NCBI GenBank assembly: GCA_963935595.1 | Contig: OZ012549.1 | Span: 36,541,318 to 36,605,317, forward strand | Direction: 5' to 3' | DNA length: 64,000 nucleotides | Origin: Schoenobius gigantellus | Lineage: Eukaryota > Arthropoda > Insecta > Lepidoptera > Crambidae | Part shown: positions 10,601 through 21,331 of the stretch, in pieces | Layout: each line of letters starts with the position of its first letter | Numbering within the stretch: the stretch's first letter is position 1 | The notes under the pieces: generated by a model | What the model saw: only the letters and a program-made list of their open reading frames with translations | Told to the model about the DNA's origin: nothing | The model's database searches: none | Position numbers and translations under genes: made by a program

Positions 10601-12914
10601 ATTCGGGTTTTTGATTTTGTTATTTTGATGTTTCTTGACTAAAATTACATTTTATATGTTTTGTCAAGAACATTCTCTGAATATTTTAATTCGGGTTTTT
10701 TGATTTTGTTATTTTGTTGTTATTTGTTGACATTTTATTTTATATGTTTTGTTTAGAACCTTCTCTGTTATTTTAATTCGGGTATGCTTTGGTTGCTATT
10801 TTATTTGTACTTGACCCCTAAAATGTTTTATATTAAAAATATTTTATTAACATTCATTTACTCTATCGCTAATTGATTTACGTGCACACGTGCCATTAAG
10901 ATAAAACTTAGTATTCTCTTTCATTGATCCGCGAAATGAAACGCTATATCTATATTTAACTATTATAATTAATACAATATAAGCCTTGTTTCACTGGCTA
11001 AAACCCTACGAGATAATACACAATATACACTAAAGAGTTAGTGATTGTAAGTTTTGAATTTAGGGAGATGTTTCGATTTGTTTAAAGTGGGATAGTTAGG
11101 TTGGTATGATGGCTTTATTAAATTAACCTAGGAACTTGTGTTGGACCTTATTTGTTGATTGCTCGACCAGATGACACTACACTTCAATGGACTTCTGTAA
11201 TGTTTGGTGTTAGGTTAAATAAAGTTCTTAGGCGAGTTGAAATGATAGCTTACCTAGAACAATTATATTTACGGAAATCCATACTCTACACGCAGCGAAC
11301 AGGCTGCAATGATGCCAAACTCGTACACTACACAAGCTCCAACTTGGGGAAAGTATAATGGGCAAAAGGTTATTCTGGATAGGGAAGAAGGAGCAGTTGG
11401 ATAGCTATCGCTTATATTCCATTGATATATTACCATATCTTGGATGAGACCTGTAGGTCTTTGCAGTCTCTGAGGGGGCCTTTGAACTCTACGGTTAAGA
11501 CCCTCTGACTTTAGTCGCCTCACAACCGGCTACTTGTCCTGATATCGGTAATAAGTAGGTGAGGCGATATTTGTTCATGCTAGTTCTGACTATTGTTCAG
11601 AATCTCCGACGGCTTATTATGGTTTATTCAGGTTGGTTGAAAGACACATAACACCTCAGATTTCATTTCTGTTAAAGCAACTAATGAATAACCACATATT
11701 TCATTTTATTAAATTTAATTTAGTTGAAATAAAAGCCTAATGCAGTACTAGGAGGGAATTTTAAGGACCGACTCAACATAGTATAGTTTATTATCAATTT
11801 ATACTACAAGCAACAAAGATTTCTATAATATTAAAATAGTATAGGTACGAAACTTTAATCTTGTAGGTACATGTTAGTGGAATAGGATAGTTATGAGCTA
11901 AGTTTGCATCTAGTATCAAATTTATTATTTTTATTATTCGGAAGCGCTGTCTCAATGACTTAAGAGAGTAAGGAGCCTGGGAGGGGGCGGCTCACAGAAA
12001 TTTAGTTTATTGATTGCAGCCTGAAGAATAAAACTAAATTGAAACAAATATCAAATATGTCAATCAAATAGTACTATTGGTTTATTGTTAATGGTGCAAA
12101 TTGATGTTCTGTGTTATAAGGTCCATTAGGTTCTAGAAAGTATTATTTTAACTAAACTAGTAGCAATTATAGACTTAGTTGCATCTGCAATTTATTTGAA
12201 TCTTTATAAGTTGTTTTCGAAGAATTTAATCGCGGTGTTCAAGGATTTAAGAGAGTAAGGAGTCTGGGAGGGGGGTGGCTCACAGAAAAATGGATTTTTG
12301 AACACATTCCGCTTAACGTTTAGTATTATTTAAATTTGCAAAACCCCTTATTGACATACATCTATGACGTTTGTTATCAGTGGCTTAGGAGAGTAAGGAG
12401 TCTGGGAGGGGGGTGGCTCACAGAAAAATAAGCTATTCATCACGGACTGAGGTGCATACAATAAGAGGTTGTTAACGTAAAATTACTTTTGTCAAAGCAG
12501 ATGCTAACTAATGTTATGGGGTAGGATATTAGAGGTAGGATTGCTAGGTAGGATAGGGCTTGAGGAACTTCCGAGTGGTTCTGGAAGGGGGGAGTGTATA
12601 AGGCAGGTTTGGATAGACACTCACCATGTGGGGCGCAGGATGGAGCTCAACATTTCCTCAATTTTTTTAAAAATTCTTATATGTAGTTACATTTCTCTCC
12701 CTCTTAATCTATAGTATGCAAATACTCTTACAACAAGGGAATAATTTAAACATGAACATAAACTCTACTCTCAAAAGAATCTGGTTACTACTACAACAAA
12801 GGGTTCATAGACGATAACTTGGCCATATTAGTACTGAACCCTGAAATCCATCTTTAATTAAATTTATCGAAATTAAGAGCTTTGGACTCGTCCGAAACAG
12901 TTACAATGTGACGC

Positions 12915-13300
12915 TCGCAAATTTAGACTATGCTTAATCTAATTTAACCTATACTAATCTTAATTTGATAATAAATAACATTTTAACCTACTTTTATAAT
13001 TTTCTAAATTTAACAAAGTGTTGAGATCCTCCTTAGACAACTCGTTTAGGAATCCCGGTAGCAGGTATTGCACTGTTCTCTTGCTATAGTTGTTACTGTA
13101 TTTCGGTAAGACAAATGTGGGTAGGTAAGAGATGTTCCGAAGTTTACCTGGACGAGTTGTCTTTGTTAATGTTTGAATGTAATTATAATTTTGACAAATA
13201 ACTTCCATTTTCACCATGTTATATACATTCAAAATTTTACAGTACTTAAATAGTTTATGTTCTTTGTTTCTGAAGGTCTCCTTTTTGTTTATTGGCATTA
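12915..13300 (-). pseudogene. LINE ORF2 C-terminal fragment (CR1-superfamily-like)
   Basis: The minus-strand frame 13298-12960 (112 aa) reads as the tail of a non-LTR ORF2. It has the run of aromatic, asparagine and lysine residues around LPTFVLPKYSNNYSKRT and ends in LENYKSRLKCYLLSN, like the C termini of the LINEs at 49.6 and 62 kb. No RT core remains, so this is a heavily 5'-truncated copy. The giant-LTR element is inserted right after its 3' side. Family assignment below the CR1/Jockey level is not possible. Confidence 0.5.
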
Positions 13301-13383
13301 TAACTTTTAGAAGCCTTACTTGTAGTTTTTATATGCCATCAAGATAGGATTTATATGTACGTCCGTAACTACTTATGCTGTAA

Positions 13384-13745
13384 TTGATTGATATGAAACC
13401 TGCCGCGAAATGGACGTGGAAGCTGCTGCTGCAATAACTTTGTTTGCTTTGTTTCAGAGTGATAATGTTCTAAAAATCGCATTTCTAACTCGTTGTCCCA
13501 TGCTGCGTTGTCATTTTAACTGCACACACATCCGTCCGTACCCATCTGTAGCCAGGAGGAAACTGGAGGAGCGCCATGAATGTAGATGTACGCGCGAACG
13601 AGCCGCGAACCCTATGTCGCGGGAAAAAAATACCGACTCCGATCGGGGAATAAGCGTGAACGCGCGTGAACCCCGCGAAACTCATCTACACTTGCGTACA
13701 CGCCTGTTCGCGGGACTTCACGGCACTAATATGGAGCCGCCGTAA
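13384..13745. other. GC-rich unassigned segment
   Basis: A locally GC- and CpG-rich stretch in AT-rich surroundings. A 111-codon frame (13410-13745) starts MDVEAAAAI but then runs into arginine-rich sequence typical of a GC-rich noncoding frame. The half from 13560 to 13700 is partly self-complementary (TGTAGATGTACGCGCGAACG faces CATCTACACTTGCG and CGTTCACGC), which suggests a MITE end. I do not recognise a gene. Confidence 0.3.
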
Positions 13746-14054
13746 GACTTACAAATATTTAACAGGTAGCAGATATTTAACAGATTATTGGTGAAAATAA
13801 AAACGAATTTACATAAGAGAGTCCATGTCTGGTGTAATGTAATAGTCCAGGCTATATTTTATACAAGGTTCCGCTTTGATCCCTGCCATAGTATTGTAAA
13901 GTAAAAAGCTACACTACAAAGTTGATGACCGTTATTAAGTTTGAGGACTAACTGATTTTATTTTAGATACTGTAGTTTATTTGTGTTGACAATTTACTCT
14001 ATAACGATACTCGTATATGGGTCTCCCTGAAATAAACATTATTAATATTTAATT

Positions 14055-14135
14055 ATTTATTTACTCTTTATGTACATAATTTTAATACAAAGGCGGACTT
14101 AATGCCTGAGGCATTTTCTTCCCGTCAACCTTAGG
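14055..14135 (-). repeat. Probable LINE 3' end, antisense
   Basis: TTATTTACTCTTTATGTACA leads into GGCGGACTTAATGCCTGAGG and CCCGTCAACC, a tail I associate with a common lepidopteran non-LTR element read from its 3' side. No ORF2 sequence is attached. 13746-14054 shows only AT-rich sequence. Confidence 0.35.
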
Positions 14136-14191
14136 ATGGTGTAGAAAAAGGAAATGCAGTAGATGTACCAAGAATGGAATACCAGAGGGCC

Positions 14192-14340
14192 TATTACCGA
14201 TCTCATGGTTTTGCAAATGATATCATAGTGCAAAACGAAAAATACGATTCCCGGTCAGATTTTTTATCATTTGTTCATTATTTAATGATGACATCATTGA
14301 AATTATACCATAGTGATGATATCATTGGAGATCGGTAATA
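14192..14340. mobile_element. 149-bp MITE with inverted repeats
   Basis: TATTACCGATCTC at 14192-14204 is the exact reverse complement of 14328-14340, and the match resumes inside with CAATGATATCAT. If the outermost TA pair is the target duplication, the element is TTACCGATCTC to GAGATCGGTAA, as for mariner-like MITEs. There is no coding capacity. Confidence 0.7.
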
Positions 14341-14440
14341 CGAAACGCAGCATTTTATGACTTCTTTTTCTCAAATTTATACCATGGCATACGATGAAAG
14401 ATCCATAATGCGCCTGCTGATTAAGAATATTATATTATTA

Positions 14441-14650
14441 CTAGCTTTCCACTCGCGACTTCGCCCTCGTTATTTTTATTTTCCCGTGGGAACTTTTCTT
14501 CCTGTAGGAAAATTACCCCTACCCTATGTCCTTCTCCTGGTCTCGAACTATCCCTATACCAACTTTCATCAAAATCGGTTCAGTAGTTTAGAACCCTATT
14601 CAATACAAACAAACAATCAAATCTTTCCTCTTTATAATATTAGTATAGAT
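14441..14650 (+). repeat. Dispersed CTAG...TAGTATAGAT repeat, copy 1
   Basis: It begins CTAGCTTTCCACTCGCGACT and ends CTTTATAATATTAGTATAGA. A close relative sits at 34127-34350 (shared ATCCCTATACCAACTTTCAT and ATCAAATCTTTCCTC). It is a small nonautonomous repeat of a type common in Lepidoptera. The 140-codon frame across it is incidental. 14651-15185 shows AT-rich sequence and the start of a diverged repeat. Confidence 0.65.
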
Positions 14651-15192
14651 TACACATTTAACATAAAATTCTACCACATAAATAAAATAATTAAAATAAT
14701 AAAAAAATTAAGGTGGCACTCGGGGACTGCCGCGGTAAAGCTATTGCATAGCATTTTTTATCAACTTATGCAATTATAATTATTTATTTATTTATGCAGT
14801 ATTTTTTTTTCTTTGTTATTAATTCAAGTTTTTTCTTTGATATTAATTCAAGTTACACTTTTTGAGCGTGGTGACCGATAAGAAAACATTTTTTTTTCTT
14901 TTATTGAATAAATGAGATGTTAATATTGTTTAAAGCATATTTATTATCTTACAATACATGTAAGTACTTAGGTTATTCAGGAATTTTTATCATTGAAACT
15001 ATAGGTTTATGGTATGAAATAAGAAACATAAGTTTGAGACTTGATATCCTCTAAATATCTGGATAATACCGCGTCAAAACACCGTGCCGAAGTCTGCCGA
15101 ACTGAAACGACATTAGACGATGCACGGCTTTCATTCAACGCCGCACCACTGTGCCGCAGGCCTATTCTCTAACTTCGGTTGCTAACTAGTAC

Positions 15193-15544
15193 CACAGAAT
15201 AGATAATAGTACTACGTACAGAACGGCCACTCACCTCCCCGCACTCATTTCAAATACCTCGTCCTACCCGGCACTTCGTTGTAGACATCACTGACACATA
15301 AACAAGGGCGCGCGCGATCGCTCGGACGAGTAAACGCGAGCGCCGGGCGATAACAGAGACAGCGCTATGCGGGTGAAAGAGAAGGTAGTCGCTGCACTTC
15401 CCGCGTCATTTCGATTGATAGCCGCGCACTCAGCCCTACTAGATTCCACGCACACATTTGCGCGTGTACGAACGTCATTTGTTTAAGTAGTAGTAAGTAA
15501 TAGGTAATTGATTTGCGAACGTTGTATGGAGTGTCCGGGGTGTG
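15193..15544. mobile_element. 352-bp nonautonomous DNA element, copy 1
   Basis: It is flanked by perfect 7-bp direct repeats CTAGTAC (15186-15192 and 15545-15551). It begins CACAGAATA and ends GGGGTGTG, so CACA/TGTG are the only inverted ends. It is GC-rich, with CGCGCGCGATCGCTCG near 15308, and shares most positions with 43695-44042. A paralogous sequence without the element lies in inverted orientation at 16628-16676, supporting the boundaries. No coding sequence. Confidence 0.8.
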
Positions 15545-15551
15545 CTAGTAC

Positions 15552-15953
15552 TGTCATTTTTTACAGGATTTTATCTACACTCATGTTCTAATTCTAATAT
15601 TAAGAACTCAACACTAATATTTTAAAGGCATAACTTAAAGCCCTTGGCCTTTTACAAATTACATTATAATACAGGTTCGCCATACAAAACCAGTACTTTA
15701 ATGTAACTCGAATTCCAATAAAATACAGTTCGATTGACGAAGCCCGACCAAGGAGGTTTTGTCACAATTTTCTTTTGTGCCAGTACATTGTCTATGGCGG
15801 CGCGTGCAACAGCGCATGCGCGGTTTAATGTTGGTGTTGGCGCCATTTCTCTGAATTTTTCATTCATTATTTTGCTGTTATTGGTTAAAGAAAAGTTTAA
15901 TTTTGTGCCTTTTATTTAATTTAGGTAACCACTGATTGCATGAGTGTAGATAA
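15552..15953. other. Unassigned, no gene seen
   Basis: A moderately GC-rich centre (15770-15850, with GCGCATGCGCGG) is open in both strands for about 60 codons, but the composition explains this. I recognise nothing here. Confidence 0.4.
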
Positions 15954-16089
15954 AGTAGTGTATGAAATTGCACATAATTAGGTCTTAAAACACTCGTGTG
16001 GTACTATTAAAATTCTCGGCAAGCCTCGAATTTTAAACACACACTAGTGTTTTAAGACCCCCTATTATGTGACTATTTCATAAACTACT
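15954..16089. mobile_element. 136-bp foldback (palindromic) element
   Basis: AGTAGTGTATGAAAT at 15954 is mirrored by ATTTCATAAACTACT ending 16089. Going inward, CACATAATTAG/CTATTATGTG and GTCTTAAAACAC/GTGTTTTAAGAC also pair, leaving a short loop near 16020. This is a small hairpin MITE of unknown family. Confidence 0.7.
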
Positions 16090-16204
16090 ATTATCATCCA
16101 TTACTGCTATCATGAACGCTGCCGTAAGACATAAGATCACTTAAGGCGCTACTTTCCCGTTTTATACAATTTCGATTAACTGTACCGCCACGAATATAAA
16201 ACAT

Positions 16205-16676
16205 GCAGTTCTCAAATTCATATATGATATTGTTGAACATTTGATCTAAACATTCTTAAAGACAGAAACATGATTAATAATATTTCACTCGATAGAAAAA
16301 AAATCCAAAGATAACTCTGTTCAATATTTTAAAACAGCTGTAAATTTGAAAATAAAAAAATAAATGGCATAAAAGTGTTACCAATAGATGTGCATTTTTA
16401 TTGTGTAGAAAATTGCAAAAATACATTTTTTATTTTGTACTCCAGTTTTCCAAAAATCGAATAAAGCATGTAAAAAGTAACGTTTTCGTTCGGTCACGGG
16501 CGCGTAAGCGACATTAGAAGCTATACGATTATCAACTATATTACCTCGCAATAAAGGAATCGCCGTGCACTCGTAGATTTCCAGGAAAACCTCGCCTTAA
16601 CTAGTAATGGATATAAAATGTCTTTCAAAAATGACAGTTCTAGTTACCAACCGTAGTTAGCGAATAGGCCTGCCGG
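16205..16676 (+). repeat. Dispersed repeat A, copy 1
   Basis: This stretch is shared with 35140-35427 plus 40779-40850 (a copy split by a transposon) and, reversed, with 46960-47360; a weak reversed relative lies at 22640-22800. Shared landmarks are CATGATTAATAATATTTCACT, AATCCAAAGATAACTCTGTT, ATAGATGTGCATTTTTATTG and CTCGCAATAAAGGAATCGCC. It has no intact ORF and I cannot name the family. Confidence 0.7.
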
Positions 16677-17930
16677 TCGGAGTGGGAGGTGTTAGGTTTT
16701 TTCGTTACGGAATTTCTTGATTCGGTCGCCGCGCTCAAAGCCCGCGATAAAAGCTATGCAATAGCTTAATAATAATAAACTAATATATATCTAAAATGCC
16801 TACGTGATAATCGCATTGTATTGATTGCCGATGCCAAAAAGAATCAGAGATGTTAATAAGTTATGTTATGTATATACGGGGATGGCACGATTATGTATAT
16901 GTATAGGGATCATACATAGAGAAAAATACTTTGAAGTCACAAGACGCTTAAATAATATAATTATTAGTGAATAATATAATTATTCACTAATAATTTTATT
17001 ATTTAAACTCAACAGCCTCCTTTCAGCCGTCAGGTTGACAACGGGGATAAACTCAGCCCTACCTCATCAGCCTCGACGATTCCCACTACTTCGCCAAATC
17101 AAATGATACAACATCAAACATAGATCACCGAATCCAATACAATCACATAACACAAGTGCTTCTTTTGACGTCAGCTCGTTGGGAAATTAGTGAAGGTGAT
17201 TCCGGCGAAGGCAGTAAAAGGGGAAGCCTCGCAATTTCACAGCGTTACACACGCAAAAACCGTTACGTTTGAAATGTCGGTCAGCCGGGTTTACGACGAC
17301 AACACATGTCGCGTGCTCGAGATGTGAACTGGCAGACGTGCTATTGCATATTTCTAAAGGCCGGGCCACATCTATGCGATACGTTCTTTACGCCGTCCAT
17401 CTTCGCTCGCGACTTGCGTAGCGGTGTGCAGAAAATTCCATATAATCACTTCACATCGCTCAGATTAGGGTAGTCATTGATTTACTACCAAACGTTTGGT
17501 ACGTTTGTTAGTAAATCAACTTGAATAAGACTTGCCACGTAGAATCGACTGTATTCAGTTTTGCCGTTTTGGCCACTTTGTCACTAGATCTAGCGGATTT
17601 TCTACGGTTTTAGCCAAATAATAATCTATTTTAGCAAATGAAATTAATTTAGCTAATAAGCTAGATGAATGAAAAAAAATTATTGCTTTAATAAAAGCTC
17701 ATTACATTTAATAAATAGAAAGAAAAAATCGGTTTTCGAATAACTATAAAAATAACCAAGATATAAGGTATTAAAATTTTTTTCATCCCCCCCATCTCGG
17801 AAAGAGTATTTTTGCTATTCGATATCTGACCGCCAAAGTAGTTTTTATCCGCTTAAGGTTAAAGTAAATTTGAATTAAGAACATCGCGTGCAACTAGGTA
17901 TGTGATTTCAAAACATCATTAAACCTATTT
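16677..17930. other. Unassigned intergenic stretch with two hairpins
   Basis: No gene or known element is recognised. Two inverted repeats stand out: a perfect 17-bp stem with 3-nt loop at 16959-16995, and an 18-bp stem with one mismatch at 17476-17518 (TTGATTTACTA arms around AACGTTTGGTACG). The 17140-17420 stretch is GC-richer with short open frames. Confidence 0.4.
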
Positions 17931-18557
17931 GGGCCATTTTCAAAATCTCTGCAGGTTTTCGTGTCCCAGAAGAATTAATTTTTTTTCTTCGTATAAATAG
18001 CGAAAAATCTTTCATGTCAAGTATATAGATTCAAAATATATTTGTAAATTTTGCAACCTGCACAAAAGAAAACAATCCACTTATTTTATTTATCCTCAAT
18101 TTAAAGGAACAATGCGGTCATTCTTGGTAACATAGTTGTTTTCCATACAAAATTATCGTGTCCCAGACAGTACATCAGTACAAATATAAGGTAATAACTA
18201 TTTTTTCTGCTACACTGATAAATTAAAATTAATAGTAACCTAAATACAGACAATTTTTAAACATATTAAGCGCTTTTAATGACAAGTTGGTAATAAAATA
18301 TATTATATTTTATTTTTTAAAGTTTTGTCCCAGGATCAACACGAAAACATAGCAACACTCTGTTACTATAGTAGATTAGACTCAAAAATAGAGATGGCGT
18401 TATCATTGCGCCTACGATATCGTTTGCGGAGTGTCTTAGATAATTCTAGAGTGTTCGCGGGAGCTGGGGAGGAACACGACGCTAGCCAGTCGGTCGCACG
18501 CCGTAAAAGGAGCCGCGTGTCTTTATTCAGCGTCCGCACTGTTACCAGCATTTTTAC

Positions 18558-18877
18558 GTAAGTAATTACTATTTTCTATGTGATTTTATAATATATGTGT
18601 ACAATAATGACGGAATATCTTTATCTGAAACAATTTATTAAATGTCTATTTTACTTTGCGTTTAATTGTGCAAAGTATAACGAATTTTCCACTCTGTTAC
18701 TGAGCAATTCTGTTACTATCGCATTGTAACAGAGTGGTAAGCTGAGTATCAGGGTTGAAATATTTAATACATATCGTTAGTTTTGACTCATATTTAAATA
18801 GCAAATGATGTGTTACTGCTTTGAAACAAAGGCAGTCCATGTTTTATACTCAATAAATACTAAATAATTTATTTCAG
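18558..18877 (+). other. Predicted leader intron of the transposon gene
   Basis: A donor GTAAGT at 18558 follows a GC-rich segment (18450-18557) unlike its surroundings, consistent with a noncoding first exon. A pyrimidine-rich acceptor ends ATTTATTTCAG at 18877, 29 bases before the ATG of the coding part. The 320-base intron is AT-rich and contains TIR-arm repeat words. Confidence 0.5.
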
Positions 18878-18906
18878 GACTTTCACGCCACCGTTTACCC
18901 TCCAAT

Positions 18907-20394
18907 ATGATTCTTACGCCTGCTGAAAAGCAGCGAAGGTATAGGGATCGACGTAAAAACAGCCCAGAAAAAGAGTCTGAAAATAAAGGAAAGGGCCTTG
19001 AGCTATACCATGCGAATAAACGTCTAGTGAAAGATTTAACAAAGTTCTTCGCATTGTTATAGATACTCAACGGAATCATCGCCAGAAATTTCGACACCAC
19101 GTCCAAATCCACAAGGACAAAATCAAGTGCCTTCTCCTGCTTAGCCATCAATCCATCGTTTGCAAACACCTCAACTTTCAATTTAAGTAGTCTAGTAAAA
19201 TTACAAAGAATATTGAAGAAGAAAAGCAGAATACAGAAAAATATTTGAAAAATAAATTTGAAATGAAACTTGAAGAGTTTAAGAGACACGTTTTTTTATA
19301 ATACAAAGACAATACAGAAACTACAGAACATGCATAGACAGATTATAAGAAGAAGTAGTAAATTATTTTGACGAAATACAATCCCACCACTTCGGTGGTT
19401 CCCGAAACCAGGTTTCTTTACACACTGGAGTCATGTCCAAGCGAGGATCAGATAATAAAAAAGGTGTCATCTTTTTGTACGGTGTTAGGAAATCTTACTC
19501 ACAATCCAGCTGCAATCTTGGCTCACCTTCATCCCATATTATATAAAAAAAATATGTGATTTGCAATAAATTATTCTCTGAATACAACTTCAACAGAGTC
19601 ACATGGAACTTTTTTTAAACGGGCATAGCAAGGGCGCAGCAGATGGCGTTAGTAGCCTCTTGAAGCGCTCTGCAGACCAACTTGTCGCTCGTGGACAGGA
19701 TATTTCTAATGTAACTTACTTCTAGCTTGCTTTAAAGGATATATGTAAAGTAAAGTTATATCTTATAGCTGATGAAGACATTAAAACATATTTTAATGTC
19801 TTCATCAGCTTCATCAATGAAGATTCCAGAAAATATTGACCTATTAAATGGCACGATGAAGGTCCACCAAGTGTTTAGTAGTACTGAAAAAAGGAGTTCT
19901 GAAGTAAAGAAACTTAAGCTATTTCTGCCAGCGCGGCTTCTGCTCTTGATCCAAAAGAATATCGACCACGAAAATCCATGGACGAACATTCAAATTCTTT
20001 CGAATGCGATTTAGATTTTTTTTATTATATAGGCAACGTTGTCCAGCCCCAAGGAAATCAATTTTATAACACAGTTATTGGTTCAGATTCTTATGACGAT
20101 ATTCCTTTAAGATTATAAAAAGAAACAACTTCGACTGAACAACCCAGCACATCAAGAGGAATCGATAATGACGCCCTGCTAGAGAAGGAAAATATTCATT
20201 GTTACAAAATTAAAGAAGGTGTCTGCGTCTTAGTTAAAGTTTCCGGTCTGAAGCGAGACTACATCTATTTGGGTAAAGCGTTAGGTGAAGACGAGGATGA
20301 TGGGGATGTAAAAATTATGTTCTTCAGATCAATGGATGATACTACAAGAAAATTTAAATTAGTTGAGACTGATTTATCTATGAGTCTTTTGTAA
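18907..20394 (+). pseudogene. Transposase-like gene, broken
   Basis: Pieces of one protein occur in order. The N terminus 18907-19062 reads MILTPAEKQRRYRDRRK, a basic start seen in many TE-encoded proteins. A central block at 19370-19549 begins DEIQSHHFGGSR with VSLHTGVMSK. Then WNFF and GHSKGAADGVSS near 19602-19725, a block I recall from uncharacterised insect and cnidarian TE proteins. The C-terminal module at 20119-20394 (CVLVKVSGLKRDYIYLGKA, VKIMFFRS) looks like a small beta-barrel. Stops at 19060, 19548 and near 19850, plus frameshifts, make it nonfunctional. The enzymatic class is inferred from the TIRs. Confidence 0.6.
19767..19810. repeat. Perfect 20-bp hairpin in the transposon
   Basis: The stem 19767-19786 is exactly complementary to 19791-19810, with loop CATA. 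It lies inside the former coding frame near the block reading IADEDIKTYF. It looks like a local snap-back duplication. Confidence 0.85.
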
Positions 20395-21331
20395 ATTTAT
20401 TGACTATCGTCCCAGAGTCCAAAATAGTTTTTAAAGGGTCAAGAGTGTATTACGAGTTTAATACACCATTAGATATATTTGAGGAGTGGTGTTGATTAAA
20501 AAAATTTGATGTGTATATTTTCTAGATATTTTTAAAGTCTCAGTATGTTGATTAAGAGTGAGAGTGTACTAAAAACAACAACTTTGTTTCCTACGTAACA
20601 ACTATGTTACTTTTTGTCCCAAATTTTTACGGCGTATTTTTTAAGTTTTCAGCAAAACTAGATGTCAAAGTGTTATCAATGTGCTATGAGCCAATTAATA
20701 AGTTAAATAATTTGCGACTGAATATTGTGAGATGTTAAAATAATAGTTTTTTTTACAATTTACGTAAAGTATAAGGTTTATTATGTTAAATATAGTAACA
20801 TAGTTGATTTAGACTTTATTTTTATAGACATTAATAGTAATATAAAAATAAGATTTTGCATGTACCTAAGAGGTAAAAGACTGATATTGATAATGATACC
20901 AAAATATTTTTTTATGGTTTATTCTTCATTAAAATAAAAAATAATTTGTGATGATAACAGAGTTGTATTTATTTTACACCTTAAGACATAAATTCTGGAA
21001 AAAGTCTAAAATTATTGGTAAAACATCTCGGCCAATCATAAGATAACGAAATTCGATGTTCATTTCAGACATAGACAAAGAAAAAAAATGTATTTTAAGA
21101 AGTTTTTAATATTAAAACTTTTTGGAATTCATGTTACAAAAACCTGCAGAGAATTTGAAAATGGCCCATTTACTTCCATCTCCATGGTGCCGAATTTATC
21201 ACAACTTATTACAACTATTTATTACAACTTTCTTTAAATTTGTTAAAAACTCAGACTCTGAACCTCCTTGGTGTACTTTTGTTTTTGATTTGCTTTGCGC
21301 GCGCCATTTTGTTTTGACGTCGTATTATCTA

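Larger units (their letters stand above)
6553..12905 (+). mobile_element. Complete 3' LTR, 6353 bp
   Basis: The left edge is set by TGTAAC directly after the polypurine tract; the right edge by GTTACA at 12900-12905, which equals the end of the 5' copy at 3624. The termini are perfect 6-bp inverted repeats starting TG and ending CA. Positions 9282-12905 duplicate 1-3624. Insect LTRs are usually a few hundred bases, so this size is exceptional. Promoter-like elements sit about 1 kb in (TATA at 7562), leaving over 5 kb of R-U5. After 12905 comes ATGTG, the likely target-site duplication, whose partner lies before the window. The full element would be about 15.6 kb. The left edge rests on motif logic, since its 5' counterpart is outside the window. 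Confidence 0.75.
17931..21167 (+). mobile_element. 3.24-kb DNA transposon, decayed, ATTT target duplication
   Basis: The TIRs start GGGCCATTTTCAAA at 17931 and match the reverse complement ending at 21167 over about 29 bases with one mismatch (CTCTGCAGGTTTT shared). The four bases ATTT flank both ends. The arms carry many copies of GTAACATAGTTG-like, CTCTGTTACTATAG-like and TGTCCCA words (17961, 18130, 18318, 18345, 18690-18740, 20590-20630, 20790). The middle has a spliced leader and transposase-like fragments. A 4-bp duplication with GGG ends would suit a Sola-like element, but I cannot confirm the superfamily. Confidence 0.78.

Noticed and set aside
1..12905. Segmental duplication of host DNA rather than LTRs
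   Set aside because: The first copy ends three bases before an 18-base tRNA primer site, the internal region holds RT and integrase remnants, and the second copy is bounded by TGTAAC/GTTACA. These favour LTRs.
13410..13745. PIF/Harbinger transposase start (MDVEAAAA)
   Set aside because: Only the first few residues look suggestive; the remainder is arginine-rich frame noise and no helicase or DDE block follows.
14357..14779. 140-codon ORF as a membrane protein
   Set aside because: It spans the CTAG-ended dispersed repeat and AT-rich flank; the hydrophobicity comes from T-rich codons.
18813..19289. 158-codon minus-strand ORF as a gene
   Set aside because: It is antisense to the transposase remnant, T-rich in phenylalanine and leucine, and crosses the predicted leader intron.
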